Positions 49,701 to 63,520 are shown, counted from the stretch's first letter. The stretch: 64,000 nt of DNA from Guyanagaster necrorhizus (GCF_019112545.1 NW_025064882.1:1068928-1132927), one strand, 5' to 3'. Numbers and translations are program-made. Notes: generated by a model from the sequence alone, not told the origin.

Positions 49701-49897
49701 TTATATGCCTCAGTGCCGTTGACTGGTGCGTGTACTTCGAGTCGAACGTCGAAGTACTGACCAGCGAGGAAGCTGGCTTGGTCCGGGGGAAAGACACAGC
49801 CCAAAGACGGACAAGCGCCGAGGCGGGTGAAGGTCTGGGCGGAGACACAGGTGAGGGCACCGACGCCAAGGAGGAGGGCGACTGTTTTCCCTTGCAT
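46733..49897 (-). CDS. Secreted alkaline phosphatase
   Basis: Releases phosphate from organic esters (alkaline phosphatase superfamily, PF00245 type). The signal peptide is MQGKTVALLLGVGALTCVSA. An N-terminal domain with probable glycosylation sites follows (NGTEAYNAGVPDQNFTFCIQ). Active-site landmarks are NVILFIGDGMTQSMITAARL (metal Asp), SFITDSANSATALYSGKKST (nucleophile Ser), WFMMSEAASIDKMMHVLDYD, RALGELLELDDTIKATMQHL, LIVVTADHGHGFDVYGSADT (metal Asp/His) and DVSVFANGPGSEAFRGVYNS. The protein ends ADALALGRTSEDY. About 17 introns were needed. An upstream in-frame ATG (MSVLGLSSTMQG) is possible, but the chosen one gives the better signal peptide. The gene is complete with all catalytic residues. 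Secretion suggests a role in phosphate scavenging. Confidence 0.88.
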
Positions 49898-50162
49898 GGT
49901 AGAGCTAAGCCCGAGCACAGACATAGGCGTTATATATACGAGGACTTCCAAGAGGAACACGAATGCACGTTTGCAGCAGAATTGTCGGCCTAGCGCCGCA
50001 AGGAATTTGATAAACATTTAGGCCAAGAAAACCGATGGAAAGCAGACGGAAAATACAGACTTTGGCTTGGCTTTCAGTCGCAGCCGTCCATGTCCCTGCG
50101 AGGCAGACAAACGTGTGTCTACATCACGCGGTTGATGCGTCATTGTTATTGACTCGTACTTA

Positions 50163-51202
50163 CTACATATCGTCTACGCTCCACTGGTAGCTCTCTTGTC
50201 CCTTCCGTTTCACTTCGTTCTTGCCCTGGAACAGTTTCTTTTCGAACCCGTTACCACGATCTATTCCATGAATGAGTATTAAATACAGATATTGAGATAT
50301 AGTATGCGCACCAACACCGTCCCACCGGTACCCCGGCTTTATTCCAAATCGATTTGGTGGCGGCGGAGGTCCAGTATATTGAGGTTTCCGTGGTCCCTTT
50401 GAGCGTTTCTTCTGTAGTCGAATTCAGTATGTTTTCAGGGAATAAAGGTGTATCAGCGCACCGTTAAGAATGCAGCGGCGGGATCGTTCCAAAGTTCCTT
50501 GGCCATTTGCTCTGCATTCAGGTCTTCATCGTCTGCATGACGCGCAAAGTTCTTGGTCCGGAGCCTTTCCAGCTCCTGCCTCCGTTTCTCTGCCTCGTCT
50601 CTCTGCACGAGCCCTTTACCCCATTCCATTTTCTGTGCCTCTTTCTCCTCTTTCTCTCGTTTCTTCCTCGCTGCTTCTGCTCGTGCCGTCTTGGTATCTA
50701 TCTTTCTGCCAGTAGCATCACGGTACACCGTTTCCTGCGCCTTTGCAATATCCTCGGCAGTAAGCGACTCCTCTGGCTGCGTTGTCGAATTGACTTGAGG
50801 CAGAACCTTCTTCAGTTGTCGAGCAGTAACCAGGCCGCCAACAAAAGGAGTGTCCGTTTCTACAACTAAAGGCTTCTCATCTTCAGGCGGTGGGGGTGTC
50901 GGCTCTCTTGTTATGCCCGGATTTAATGTCGCCCAACCTGAACCCTCTTCTCCCATCCTCTTGCGCTTCTTGAATCCTCTGTCCTTCTCAATGACAGCTT
51001 CCGACAAATCTTCGTCTTCCTCTTTCGCGTCATCACCCCAGCCGCCGTCATTGTCTAGAACAGTGTAACCACTTGCCTGTATAGTCGAGATTTCGTTTGC
51101 CTTTCGTTTCTTCTTCTTTTGAGGGCCAAAACGTGACAGAATCGCGTCCGCTTTCGGTCCGGACATATACTTTTCTGCCAAGTACGCCTTCATATCCGAC
51201 AT
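50163..51202 (-). CDS. BUD13: Pre-mRNA-splicing factor Bud13 (Cwc26)
   Basis: Component of the RES complex, which helps spliceosome activation and retention of unspliced RNA in the nucleus. It starts [20 protein letters not shown], a typical Bud13 N-terminus, followed by a Lys-rich run ([11 protein letters not shown]) and acidic linkers. The conserved C-terminal block is [34 protein letters not shown], then RPQY-like [37 protein letters not shown] and the end SYQWSVDDM. Two introns near 50411-50460 and 50264-50313. About 310 residues, full length. Confidence 0.93.
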
Positions 51203-51525
51203 GATGGCAAGTTGACTATAGTGCTTTGAAGGATAGTAGTGGTGTTTTAGTCAGTCGCGTTCAAACTCCGCTGTACTGATCGATCTGATTCAGTGCATTA
51301 CTACGAAGTACCAGCTAGTACCAGTTTTAGCTCGTCAAAAATGAGTCCTCTCTGTACCTTTTCGTTTTATAGCACTCAAAACAACGGCATAAAAACCGAA
51401 GCGGTAGTCGAATCCTTTTATGGTCTCATTTTAGGCTATCAAAAGCTAGTGAGTACTCAAGCTCAAGTCTCAGACGATGCGAATGAAAGTCGGATACATT
51501 ATCACAATTCATTCAGCACTAGCAA
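51203..51525. other. Intergenic, BUD13 promoter side
   Basis: Holds the BUD13 promoter and the 3' flank of the next leftward gene. A small imperfect direct repeat (gtaccagctagtaccag) lies near 51308-51324. No gene was seen. Confidence 0.4.
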
Positions 51526-52845
51526 CTACTTCAACACATCAGCCAAGTTCATAGTGACTGGTGCATTATCCATGAAATCCACGTCACCTTTCTCCAGATC
51601 TGGTTCATCAGAAAAGACATCAAAGGAATCATAATTAACATAAGCGAGGGAATCATCAGGCGGTGCAGAGTCGAAAGTCAGACGTTGTTGGGTCAGAGCT
51701 GTTGTACGAGGGCGAGGGCAAAGACGGGTACCACGCGCGGAAGTACTAGGCCTTGAAAATTTTTGAGATCCTTGCGTTTGTGTAGCAGTGCGTACGGTTT
51801 CCAGAAAGCTCCCGAGAAAAGAAGCCAACGGTCGCATCGGCGGTGCGGAACTGTCAATTGCGATTGGGAGAGCAGGTAATGTTTTAGAAGTAGAAGCATC
51901 ATCAGACATAGACCGTGGAGAGGATGTGGTATAAGAAGAGCAAGGGTCTCGAATGTCAGTTTGAAGGTCGTCAAAGCGCGAAATCTGTGGTAAGGGAGCC
52001 TCCGGATCGATTTGCTGGGTTTTGTTGGGACAAGGCATGTTGCTGGCTGGCCGCACTGAAAGAAGTTTCTGAGAAGGCAGAGGTTCTTCTACAAACGTTA
52101 GAGATTCACGATCTGGAAGTAATCTCGTTGGTCTATATTCGCGTTAGTTGATGGCCGCGACCAACAAGGTATAATCTGACTTTGACCTGGGTTTGCCTTT
52201 GTTGCGAGAGTAAGATTCCTCCGCAGCATGGAGAGGGACGAAGGATAGAGGAGGACATGGTAAGAAGTTGACGTGGGATTTACGAGCCAGAGGTTCTTTG
52301 ATAGGCGAGTGGCGGTGGATAGTATGCCATTGCGTTAATGGCTGTCGTGGCTTGACCCTGACGGGACCATCTGCATCCAGCTGCTTCAATTTCGGGCCTC
52401 GAGGGAAGGGTGTGGTTTTCTTGGGATCAACGAGGCACCACTGACGACGATTGCTACTCTTGCCATCAACAGATGCTTTGGCAACGATTTGAAAATGGAG
52501 CGGTTGACGGGTAGTAGATGCGTCCACCATGTCTTGCATGAAGCTATCAGAAGACTCTACGACAGTTGTGACGGCCGCTTGAAGCAACCTCTGAGCGATA
52601 CTTTTCTTTGGTCTTCGGTGCTGAGCCTTGTCGAGTGAAGACGCATACTGCATATTTCGAGTCCGACGCATCCGATACTGCTTTGCCCATGTTTTCGTTC
52701 TTGTCGTTGTCAGAAATTCGTGAACGGAGACTTGGTGTTCCTTAGTGAATGCAATAGGTGAGGGTATGGGTTCTTCGACCTTAGGACGAGGAGTCAGCGG
52801 CGCATCTGGAAAGGGCAAGTAAAGGACGTGCTGGCATCTGATCAA
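51526..52845 (-). CDS. Unassigned basic, largely disordered protein (5' end unresolved)
   Basis: Not recognised. The body reads HQVSVHEFLTTTRTKTWAKQ, YRMRRTRNMQYASSLDKAQH and RRPKKSIAQRLLQAAVTTVV, then Pro/Arg-rich stretches. A clear 55-nt intron near 52134-52188 joins NKGKPR to PTRLLPDRESLTF. The second exon ends in an acidic segment (SFDVFSDEPDLEKGDVDF) and NLADVLK. The basic start and acidic end suggest a nuclear or cytoskeletal protein, but that is speculation. A polypyrimidine-AG (ttgccctttccag) just before 52805 looks like a 3' splice site, so the first exon probably lies further right, overlapping the broken gene at 52892. No in-frame ATG was found there. Confidence 0.5.
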
Positions 52846-52891
52846 GGTACGTCGATCCGCCTTTACACCACCACCACTTACTCGTCGTAGC

Positions 52892-53643
52892 TATGGATCC
52901 ATATCGCCTTCAGATCCTAAGTTATCTTCATCTCGAAGTCGAGCCCCAGACGAGCCTCTGTGTGCCTACGATTTCCCCGTCAGCGCGCCCAATCTTGCTC
53001 TGCTAGGAGACATTGGCTGGATAAGAGACGATCCGACTGTTTGATTGGCTGCGTGCTCAATTGGCGCGCTTCGAAACGGTGTTCTTCGCGTGTGGAAACC
53101 ACGAGCCATACGGTGTCGACGCTACCGTGAACGATAGTATGGACCGAGTACTATGTATCTTCCAGCAGTCGTCGTCCGATAAGCTCATCCTGCTCGACCG
53201 TAACCGATACTCACCATCTTCGGCTGCACCCTCTGGTCTACTCTTAACCCAGACTGCCTCGATATCCTCTCCTGGAGTGACATCGACTTCAAGCGGATTC
53301 ATCGTTTTGACGCAGCTTCCTACCTGATACCCTTCACCAGACCGACTTCGCCTGGTTGTGCGAGTCTGTCGAGACTATTCGTCGCGACGAGCCTCACCGT
53401 CGTGTCGTCGTGCCCATCCACCACGCACCCACCATCAAGGGAACTGGTGACCCAAAGTACATTGGCGGGCCAACAAACTGCATTTGCCACCGAACTTACT
53501 GAGCTCCTCTGCTGGACTTGGCCCGTGCACATATGGGCCTTTGGTCATACCCGTTGGTGGCCGAGCGAAATGTCAGAGTATACGTTAATCAACGTGGCGC
53601 CGGTGGTCCAGGGTTTGACCCCAGCAAAGTGGTTCTATTATAA
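52892..53643 (+). pseudogene. Broken calcineurin-like metallophosphoesterase gene
   Basis: Pieces of a fungal metallophosphoesterase occur in order but in three frames: MDPYRLQILSYLHLEVEP, AYDFPVSAPNLALLGDIGW, LFDWLRAQLARFETVFFACG with NHEPYG, DFAWLCESVETIRRDEPHRR with VVVPIHHAPT, AFATELTELLCWTWPVHIWA with FGHT, and VRVYVNQRGAGGPGFDPSKV before a stop at 53641. The usual metal-binding DLH is YLH here. Frame changes fall inside conserved blocks, for example GGPTN to AFATEL near 53475 and FGHT to NVRVYV near 53565, where introns cannot explain them. The GNHEP, HHAPT and GHT motifs identify the family. The gene is dead but young enough to read easily. Confidence 0.75.
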
Positions 53644-53743
53644 AGGTGCTATGAACAGGGATTCAACATCCCGAGATCCTGTGGAGCCGCACAACTTCAA
53701 TGTTCGACAAGTAATAAATAAGATACGCGACCATAACCACATC

Positions 53744-55045
53744 CTATTGTATAAGAATCATCCAAGCCAGGATGAAGTAGAAAAGGCTATGGATTTGTCA
53801 CTTTTAAATCACAATAGAGCAAAAAGCGTTACTGACAGTAAGGGGTAAACTGCTAAGAGGATCCGCTGTGCATCGATTTTTGTTCCATCGAGGAAATTGA
53901 CAGATGCTACAAGAATCATAGCATTCATAAAAGACTTGATGGAAGGACAAACAAAACCTACCCCATACACACCAAGCCCACGCCACGAGGGCAATCGGAG
54001 CGCGCACGTAAATAATGCGCACGAAGCAGGAAATGAAGGCAGCAATATCTAGAGGCGCTATGCAATAACCTAATACGCACAGACCCTGGAAAAAAGACCT
54101 GCAGGAAAGCTACTGAGCAACGACCGTATAAACCTAGGAGAGAAACTCACACTCGACCACCAAGGAGCTATCACGAAAGAGGTTAATATCATGGTTCAGG
54201 TGCCTAAGCTTACTAACCTTGGCTTGCACCGTAACCGCTAGAGCACCCAGAGAGCAGATTACGATAACACTGGTAAATATGCCCAATGACTGGCTGGGTG
54301 GCGCCTGCCATGAAGAGACATTAGACATGCTGAACATTGAGGTAGATAAAAAAAATTGACGTACGTTCACGCTGAGCATTATTCCAAGGAAAAGACAGAG
54401 TAGCAACGGGCCCCATAAATCCCAATCCCTGGATAATTTAAGCAACAAGATATAATGTATGATAATGATTCGAAGCACCTTAGAACTTCACGGCCTGTAG
54501 TCCGACGAGGATACAGAACTTGCACAAGTTTTGAGTATATTGAAAGTAGATCTCGTGCCTACAAACATATAATGAACAGGCGGCAGCAGAAAACCTTGTA
54601 GTCACTTACAATGGTAGTCAGGACCGGCTCATCGAGGGTGTCAACACCGGAGTATCTTGAATATCATTGAGAAGGCAGTGAAATATTTGGATTGAACGAC
54701 ATACCTCGTTTCAACTTTGATACCACCAACAGTCTGGCGTGCTCCTGGCCGAGGCGCACCTCCGTTTGCAGAGCTGCCTATGTTCCCAGAAAGAATAGGA
54801 CTAGAAAGCCGCCCATTGCTCGAAGCGGGGGCTAATTGGTCAGGCTCCCTAGCGCGACCCTTCCCTTTATCTGATGGTTGTGGTGACTGCATAGATGGAT
54901 GAGTGAACCCCGGGATGCTCTCCTCATCCAGGTCATCATCATCATCTAGAAAAAGAGATAAGGAACGAGGTAAAAGCTCAATACTCTGCATACCCGCTTG
55001 AATGAACTGGGAGTTCGCCGTCAATGGTGTCGTAGTTGAATTCAT
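53744..55045 (-). CDS. YIP4: Yip1-family Golgi membrane protein (Yip4/YIPF6-like)
   Basis: Yip proteins sit in Golgi/ER membranes and bind Rab GTPases. It starts MNSTTTPLTANSQFIQAGMQ with an acidic patch (LFLDDDDDLDEESIPGF) and a Pro/Ser linker. The conserved domain begins YSGVDTLDEPVLTTIARDL, and then come LSRDWDLWGPLLLCLFLGIM, PPSQSLGIFTSVIVICSLGA, LLGGRVSFFQGLCVLGYCIA and PLDIAAFISCFVRIIYVRAP. After that are IALVAWAWCVW and TKIDAQRILLAVYPLLLFYF, ending LAWMILIQ. The DLWGPLL and GYCIAPL motifs are diagnostic for this branch. About seven introns. The last exon is very short and was found by splicing at 53800-53850. About 305 residues. It is divergent from RPT2 by 225 bp. Confidence 0.88.
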
Positions 55046-55270
55046 CGTGTTTTCGTGCTGGCCAGAACACGTTAAGTTACTGCCGTGACACGCATCACAT
55101 AGCGTCACATCTACATCACGACATTGACATTGTCACGCTCACGCATATCCGAATCAGGACACTGACGCGTCGCCCTTGGCTGTTGCATTCTTATTGCGTC
55201 CTTATACACATCCACCTCCCTCTATCCTCTCTATTCTTCGCCCAGTTAACCGCACAAACAACACGTAGAA

Positions 55271-56859
<1,589 letters not shown>

Positions 56860-57095
56860 TATTCATGTCTTCCTTACTTTCCTACGATGCGTAATAGCAG
56901 TAAATTATTTTGAAATCTTAGAAACGCGACTTGTCAGGTGACGTGCGCCCTTGCAATTAACGTAGTCGCTGTCAGTGTCTATGAATCCCGAAACTTTTTG
57001 CTTTTTCTTTCAATTTATGTCACCAAGTCGGACTGCGCCGACTAACTTATTCATATTACATGTATCACTAAAGAATTGTACGCCACGTTCACCCC

Positions 57096-58754
57096 TTACT
57101 TAGGCTCCATGAAGTCTAACACGGAATCCAGCACAACCTTTGGTGGCAGCAAGAGCCGCTGCTCAGCTTCCCCGCCAGGCCTCTCCGTATTCAAATCAAC
57201 CACGTCTCTCCTTGTCGTACAACGTAACCCCACTTCCGTCGTTATCAGAATGTCGCCTCTGGACGTCCCATAGTCACCAAAAGCGTCTACCATTCTCCTT
57301 GGATCAAAATTCGACTCGTTCTCAATAGCAATGATATCGAACCGCGTCGACATTATCTCCTCTCGCGTTACCTGGGCCAGATTAGAGACCGTCCTTGCTA
57401 TACGTTTTATCTGATCTCCAAATCGCGTTCGAAGCCCATCCCGCGTCGACAAAGACAGTCTGTCAGTGGTTGGACAGCCCGCAATAAAGATAATGTCGGA
57501 CGACCAGCGAAACATGGTCTCGGAAAGTTCGTTGATGGAGTAGTCGTTAAGATAGGGATACATTGTGTGGATATGTCGGTGCGTCAAAGCCCTCCATCTG
57601 GACGACGTTGGCTGAGGTTCTGATTTTCTGGTCTTCAGACAATGGCACATATATTCGGAAATACCCTCTTACCAGCCATATACATGTGCGCATATATCTG
57701 AGATAATATGCTGTCCGGTTTCGACGGGAACCCCATACAGAATGGCAGCAGCGCGCGCGCCACACAAGTAGAGAGACATCCCTGCAAGGCAAGCTGAACT
57801 AGCATGGGATCCTGCGAATGGTCTCTCGTCGACAGTATCCGCGCCAGATCAGCGCCCAGCCGAGTTGCAGTATCTTGTATAGCCTGATTCGTGGCTTTCG
57901 ATGATGATGGGTATGCCTTCTTGTCAAAAGTGCAAAGCTCTGTCGCAGCCGCCGCAAATTGGAGAATTTCAGAATTGAGGTCCTGAACTGCTTGGAGGAG
58001 CTGAGCGCCCGACCAACTGTCCGTCCTTGTCATGTACACCTCCTCACTCTTCAATTGCGCCCTTTGTTCCTCTGATGAAAGAGATGTAGCTTCTTCCTCG
58101 ACCTTCTCATCAACGTTGTCCAGCTCGTCCTCCTCGGCACTGTCATTCCGGTGATTCCCTGTCTGCGGTCCCTGCGGTATCTTGTCAGGGCTACTTGCCC
58201 TGAGTAGATCTCTTGTCTCCTTCAACGACTTCTCAAGCATCATACAACGCGCCTCCAACTTCGACACCTCCAGCTTCGCCCCTACAAGCTCTTTCCGCGT
58301 ATCTTCCAATTCTCGACGTACAGATAACATATTTGATCCAGGCGACGAGAAACAGGTGCATGTACCTTGCCGACGGTCAGCGGCGTCTAATCTTTCACGT
58401 AACGATGCGCACTCTTGTGTTAATTTCGCAATAGGGTCGGGCACGGGGGTCAGGGTCCTCGAGTGAGGGTCACTGTCGGCGTGAGAGGATGATGAGGACA
58501 CAGCTCGAGAGGAAAGGGTAGGACTACGGAGCGCAAAAAACTCGACTGTTGTATCGTACAACCCTCTGAGATGCAGGTTAGCGGTGGGCAGCATGGTTGC
58601 GAAAATGACAACGCCAAACACTGCCGGTGCGATGCGATAATCAGTGATTTTGTGATCCTGCAACTCTCCCGAGAGAAGACAGGGGATTTACTTGGTTTAC
58701 CCACGAAAGTTGGCACTTTTCAAACATCTGGAAAACGCGGACGCCATGCGACAT
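57096..58754 (-). CDS. Unassigned coiled-coil protein
   Basis: Not recognised. The start MSHGVRVFQMFEKCQLSW at 58754 is spliced to DHKITDYRIAPAVFGVVIFA. A hydrophobic stretch follows (APAVFGVVIFATMLPTANL), then a Ser-rich region and a long coiled coil (ELEDTRKELVGAKLEVSKLE). Next are acidic linkers and a helical domain (LLQAVQDLNSEILQFAAAAT, AIQDTATRLGADLARILSTR). After an intron near 57617-57668, the C-terminal domain reads LSETMFRWSSDIIFIAGCPT, IARTVSNLAQVTREEIMSTR, FGDYGTSRGDILITTEVGLR and LLPPKVVLDSVLDFMEPK. The C-terminal block looks like a domain repeated in many mushroom proteins of unknown role. About 505 residues. Divergent from the Hsp70-like gene. Confidence 0.6.
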
Positions 58755-58990
58755 GACAGCCTCGTTGCATACACATTTCTTCTGGAACGTTTCGGAACGA
58801 GGTTCCAGGGAATTCCATCAAACTCCGCATCACCTCGAGGCAAGAACGCGTCTTCAACCGCCTTCATGCCGCGTGTTGGCAGTTGCTTTCTATCTCGTTC
58901 CACGATCGTAATCCACTATAACTTTGCCGCGCTATCTCTCGATACACTTGTCTTTCTCACTTCTATCTCATCTACCTGCTGTATGTCACC

Positions 58991-61900
58991 ATGAAGCCTT
59001 CGGCAGATACGAGAAAACCTTACACGGGCACATCCCGCTCCCTGGTTTTGGCGATTGATGTGGGAACAACCTTTAGCGGGGTAAGCACGCCATATACGCC
59101 CCTATGGACCCTTGTTCACCATCGGTTATCCGTAGGTCTCCTATGCCATCCTTGAGCCGGGGGAGATTCCCAAGATCCATGGTGTTACAAGGTTCGCCAC
59201 CAGGTCAGCCACGAATCATATCTCTAACTCCCTTCCAGGTTTCCCGGACAAGAACATGTTGCAGGGAACTCAAAGATACCGTCGATCATGTACTATGATA
59301 AGCATGGGAGGGTCATGGCAGCTGGCGCAGAAGCGGACTCAAGCTTTGTTGCATCACAAGCGGAAGACGAGGGATGGATAAAGGCAGAATTGTGCGCTTG
59401 ACTCAAACATTGTAGCCATTGGCGCGTGCTCACCTCATCCTCCAGATTCAAATTGCGCCTGCGGCCAAGGATGATGAAGCTCAATATGAATGGGATGCGC
59501 TTGGGCCCTCTTCCATATCGCAAAACCGCCGTCCATGTCTTCGGCGACTTCCTCTCGTACCTCTACCAATGCACCCGGGCATTCGTTGTGGATACACATG
59601 CCAATGGTGCTGCGTTATGGAAAGCTGTGGAACATGACATCCAGTTTGTGCTCTCTCATCCTAATGGCTGGGAAGGTGCCCAGCAGACGAAGATGCGGTG
59701 GGCTGCAGTTCATGGACAACTTATTCCGGACACGAACGAGGGGAAGGCACGAATCCGGTTTGTGACCGAGGGCGAAGCGAGTCTCCATGCGTGTGTTTTG
59801 AACGGCCTAGCCTCCGATGTACTTTCAGTAAGTCTATATGCAATTTCATATTTCGTGGCGTGACGCATTTTCAAATGTTATTCTGTAGGACTCTGGACAG
59901 GCTGGTTTCTTAGTGGCAGATGCCGGAGGTGGGACTTTCGATCTTAGTTCCTACACTATTCTTGCACAGCATCCGTTAGTGATTGAAGAAATCGCACCAC
60001 CCGATTGTACGTCAGTACGCCCGTCAACGACTTCGTGGCTAATATCAGCACAGGCATCTTTGCTGGATCCGTCTTTGTGAGCAGGCGTGCCAGAGAGTTT
60101 TTAAAAGGTGGGTTTGCCTCGTCGTTGCCTCACTGCGCCTGACTCGTATTCAGAGAAGCTGAAGAACTCTAAATATGGAACGCCTGACTCGTTGGACCAC
60201 ATCACAAGGCGCTTTGATGAAACTACAAAGCGCCTATTCCGAGACAAGAATGGTTCTCAGTTCATACCGTTTGGTTCCCCCCTTGACAGAGATCTCAGTG
60301 TTGGAATTCGGAATGGGCAGCTAAAACTAACAGGGTATGTGAGAAACAGCAGTCTTGGTTAAACTTACACTATCGTTTTCCAGCGAAGAAGTCGCTGCGT
60401 TATTTGAACCTTCAATTCAGGGTAGGTCACTTTAGCTTCTAGGTTAATAGGACTAACCGACTCCGGTTCTAGCTGCCGTGGCCGCCATCAAGGCTCAGAT
60501 AGTAGCTTCAAAGGGCCTCATCAAGGTAATACATATAACTTCCATACCACCTCATCACTAACGACGACGACGTAGTCTGTGTTCCTTGTTGGTGGATATG
60601 CCGCAAGTTCATGGCTATCCACGCAACTTCAAGAAAGGCTCGCTCCTGAGAAGGTCGCTGTCAGCCGTCCGGATACACAAACGTCTGTCTTTATATTATA
60701 TCTGTGGAATGACAGCTCAAATCTTTCCAGGTCCAAAGCAGTCGCCGATGGTGCCATTGGATTTTACTGTGATCATCATGTCTCTGCTCGAATAGCGAAG
60801 TTCATGTACGGCGTTGAATACCTTCGAGCGTACAATGAAGAAGACCCGGACCACGTCGCGCGCGAAGACAGGCTCACCGAATTGCCTTCTGGACCCAAAC
60901 TTCTCCCAGACGCATTCGATTGCATCTTGGCTAGGGTAAGTTCATTTTCCTATGAAGGTGTAGAATCATGTCTAACTCCTTGCTAGGGCGTCAAAGTGAA
61001 GGAGTCGACCGTATTCACCAGAAAATACTGCACGGAACTCACGAATCTCTCTATGCTTTCGGTATTTGAGGTTGAGATATGGTGCTACCGAGGAGGAGAT
61101 ATAATTCCACAATGGATTCAGCGTCATACAGGTTAGTCCTTTTTCCCTCTCTTCCATGTCAATTCCCTGAATAGTTCGATGGAAAGATAAATTTTCTACG
61201 CTGTGTCTCGTCCGTGCCGATTTGTCTCCGTTGAGTGGCATAGTACAGTCGAAGACAGGCAGGGACGGAAAAGAATACTGGACCATTGTGTTCTCCATTG
61301 AGATACATTTTGGTTTGACAGAGTTCAAAGCGCGTATCAAATGGGTCGATAATGTAAGTGATTGATTTTGTGCGTTGTTGTCCTTGAACTCATTCTGTTT
61401 GCAAGGGGACGATCAAATAGTGGGTATCGAAGTATGATCTCTTGAATATCACTTATGTTTGTTTCAGTGGACCTGCATCTATCATTTACAATGAGCGCGG
61501 CCATCGAGCAGAAGAAGAAGAACCTGACGTCAATCCTGAAGATGACATGACCGTGGACGCACAATCTGAGAGACAGTGTTCTCTACCAGGATCAAGAACT
61601 CAAACTCCTGATCCCCGCCGTTCACCCCCGGGCAGCTTTTCAAGCAACCGTTCATTGCATACTGGACACTCTAATAGGGAATCAGTATACTCAGCAATCC
61701 CGGAAGTCGTTTGCGATAGATCCGCTTCCCGTAATGGAGGAGACGCCGATCGTTTGCGAGGGCTAGATACCACCCGGAGTCTTGGTAATAGTAGCGTTCG
61801 GGAGAAAGACCGTGGGCGAACAAAGGACAAAGGCAAAGAGCGGGCCCGAGACATTGACGCGTCGACAGAAGGATCAAGTCCTCGTAGTTCTTCCGCGCTT

Positions 61901-63520
61901 GCCGAAGCACTGTCATCCGTTTGGGGATCAGCCATCTCGCCTCTGAAGAGCCCGCCTTCCATGAAGGGGGGGAAGTCCAGACTCGCCTCCTCGACAGGAA
62001 CACCGTCAGTCAGAGGAGGCCAACTTCCACCAGATCCGGCTCCTCCCATCGGTTTCCCTGACGTTCAAGTCCCACAGTCGCCACGTCATTCCGTTTCCGG
62101 TGTCAAAAATACGGTGGAGGCGTCAATCGAAGCGCCAGTCTCGTTGCCGCCCTCGGACAATCAGGTTGATCATGCACACTCAGGCTCTCATGTGGCTTCA
62201 GCTGTTGCAAGTCCCAAGAAGTCTGGCGCAGCAACGCCACTGGCAGCTGAAAGTCACTCAATTTCGCCAGTGTCGTCGGAACCTGCTCCAGCGCCTGTTG
62301 AGTCTCTATCTAAGCCAATGTCACCTGTCATTGCCCCCTTATCTTCACCTCTGATTTTAAACGACGATTCCAATCCTTGGACAAATGCAACTGATGCCCC
62401 GGAAGTCGAATCATCGAATCCACCAGAGGAAACATCCGTCCTGTTCTCTACCGAACCACTCGTGGCCAGCAATAATCTTTCAAGATCGCTGAGCGGTAAC
62501 AAGACGCCTAAAGCAGCTACGCCGAGGGTAGAACCCTCGCCAAAGCCAGAGCCATTCACATTAGCGGCTCTTGCAAGTCGGATTGCTTCGTCTGCTTTCG
62601 GAGGCAATGGAACCAGCAAAACGTCGAGGATCTCTGGATCAACTTCATCGAAGGCAGGATCCTCTCTATCCCCTGTCGTTTCACAGGTTGCGGAGGTCAA
62701 AGTTCCTCCTCAAGCAGATAATATGGCGCCTCCTCCTGACCCTACAGCGGAAGCGACATCCCCGCAAATTGTTGCAGCAAAATCTCTCATTTCATCGCCA
62801 AGGCCACCAAAGTCACCAATGGCACCCCTATCTACTACACACTCACCCAAGCCAGAGACGACGGAACCTCTTCCAGAGACTTCTGCGTCATCAATAGATC
62901 CGGCCCCTTCGTCGTCGCCCGAGGCTGAGGCTGATGAGATACCAGTTGAGGCATCTTCTGCCGTTCCCGCTGTCCCAAAGTCAGCTGCTCCATCCAAACC
63001 ACCTTCGCCGAAACCAGAGAACAAGGTATTCGAAAGCTCCGCAGAAGCGTCATCGGCAGAAGGGCTAGCACTAGCAGAAGCACCAGGAAGCCCAGCACCA
63101 GTGGAACCAGCAGTGATCGCACCCGTAGAACCAGCAACAGTCGAACCAACTGCTGAAACAGAACATCCCGCCATAGCAGAAGAAACCATCTCAGACCTAG
63201 TAGTCATGGAGACGACTCAAGCGAGTAGCACGGAGGCTGAAGCACCACCAACAGATACAGCACCGCCGGAAGAAACGTCTATAGCTGATTTACCCAAATC
63301 CCCCGTTCCGAAAACACCGCTGAAGTTGGATACAGACATCCCACCAACGACAGGTCCGTCGTCGGCGGCTGACGCGGCAACCACGTCCTTTACAGAGGCC
63401 GGAACTACCGACAAGGATGAGGAGGCAAAAGATGATGAGGCAAAAGACGAGGAGCCGGAGGAACCCAACCAGAATCAAGGTGCGAAGAAGAACAAGAAGA
63501 AGAAGAGTAAGAAGAAGTAA
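58991..63520 (+). CDS. Hsp70-like ATPase fused to a long disordered tail
   Basis: The N-terminal ~600 residues form an Hsp70/actin-fold ATPase of the divergent fungal type. Landmarks are SLVLAIDVGTTFSGVSYAIL (phosphate-1), FVLSHPNGWEGAQQTKMRWA, IRFVTEGEASLHACVLNGLA, GFLVADAGGGTFDLSSYTIL (phosphate-2) and SVFLVGGYAASSWLSTQLQE (adenosine motif). VDNGTIKYGPASIIYNERGH is near the usual end of this family. The classical substrate-binding domain and EEVD end are absent. The frame then continues without a stop for about 670 more residues, rich in Ser, Pro, Ala, Thr and Glu, ending in a Lys run (GAKKNKKKKSKKK). Around 12 introns lie in the ATPase part and none in the tail. The ATPase is intact. The tail could be a true fusion or a second gene starting near 61547 (MTVDAQSERQ). 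Confidence 0.78.

Noticed and set aside
30000..50000. A secondary-metabolite gene cluster around the MFS, Zn2Cys6 factor and dehydrogenase
   Set aside because: No backbone enzyme (PKS, NRPS, terpene cyclase) or tailoring P450 is present, and the genes between are housekeeping.
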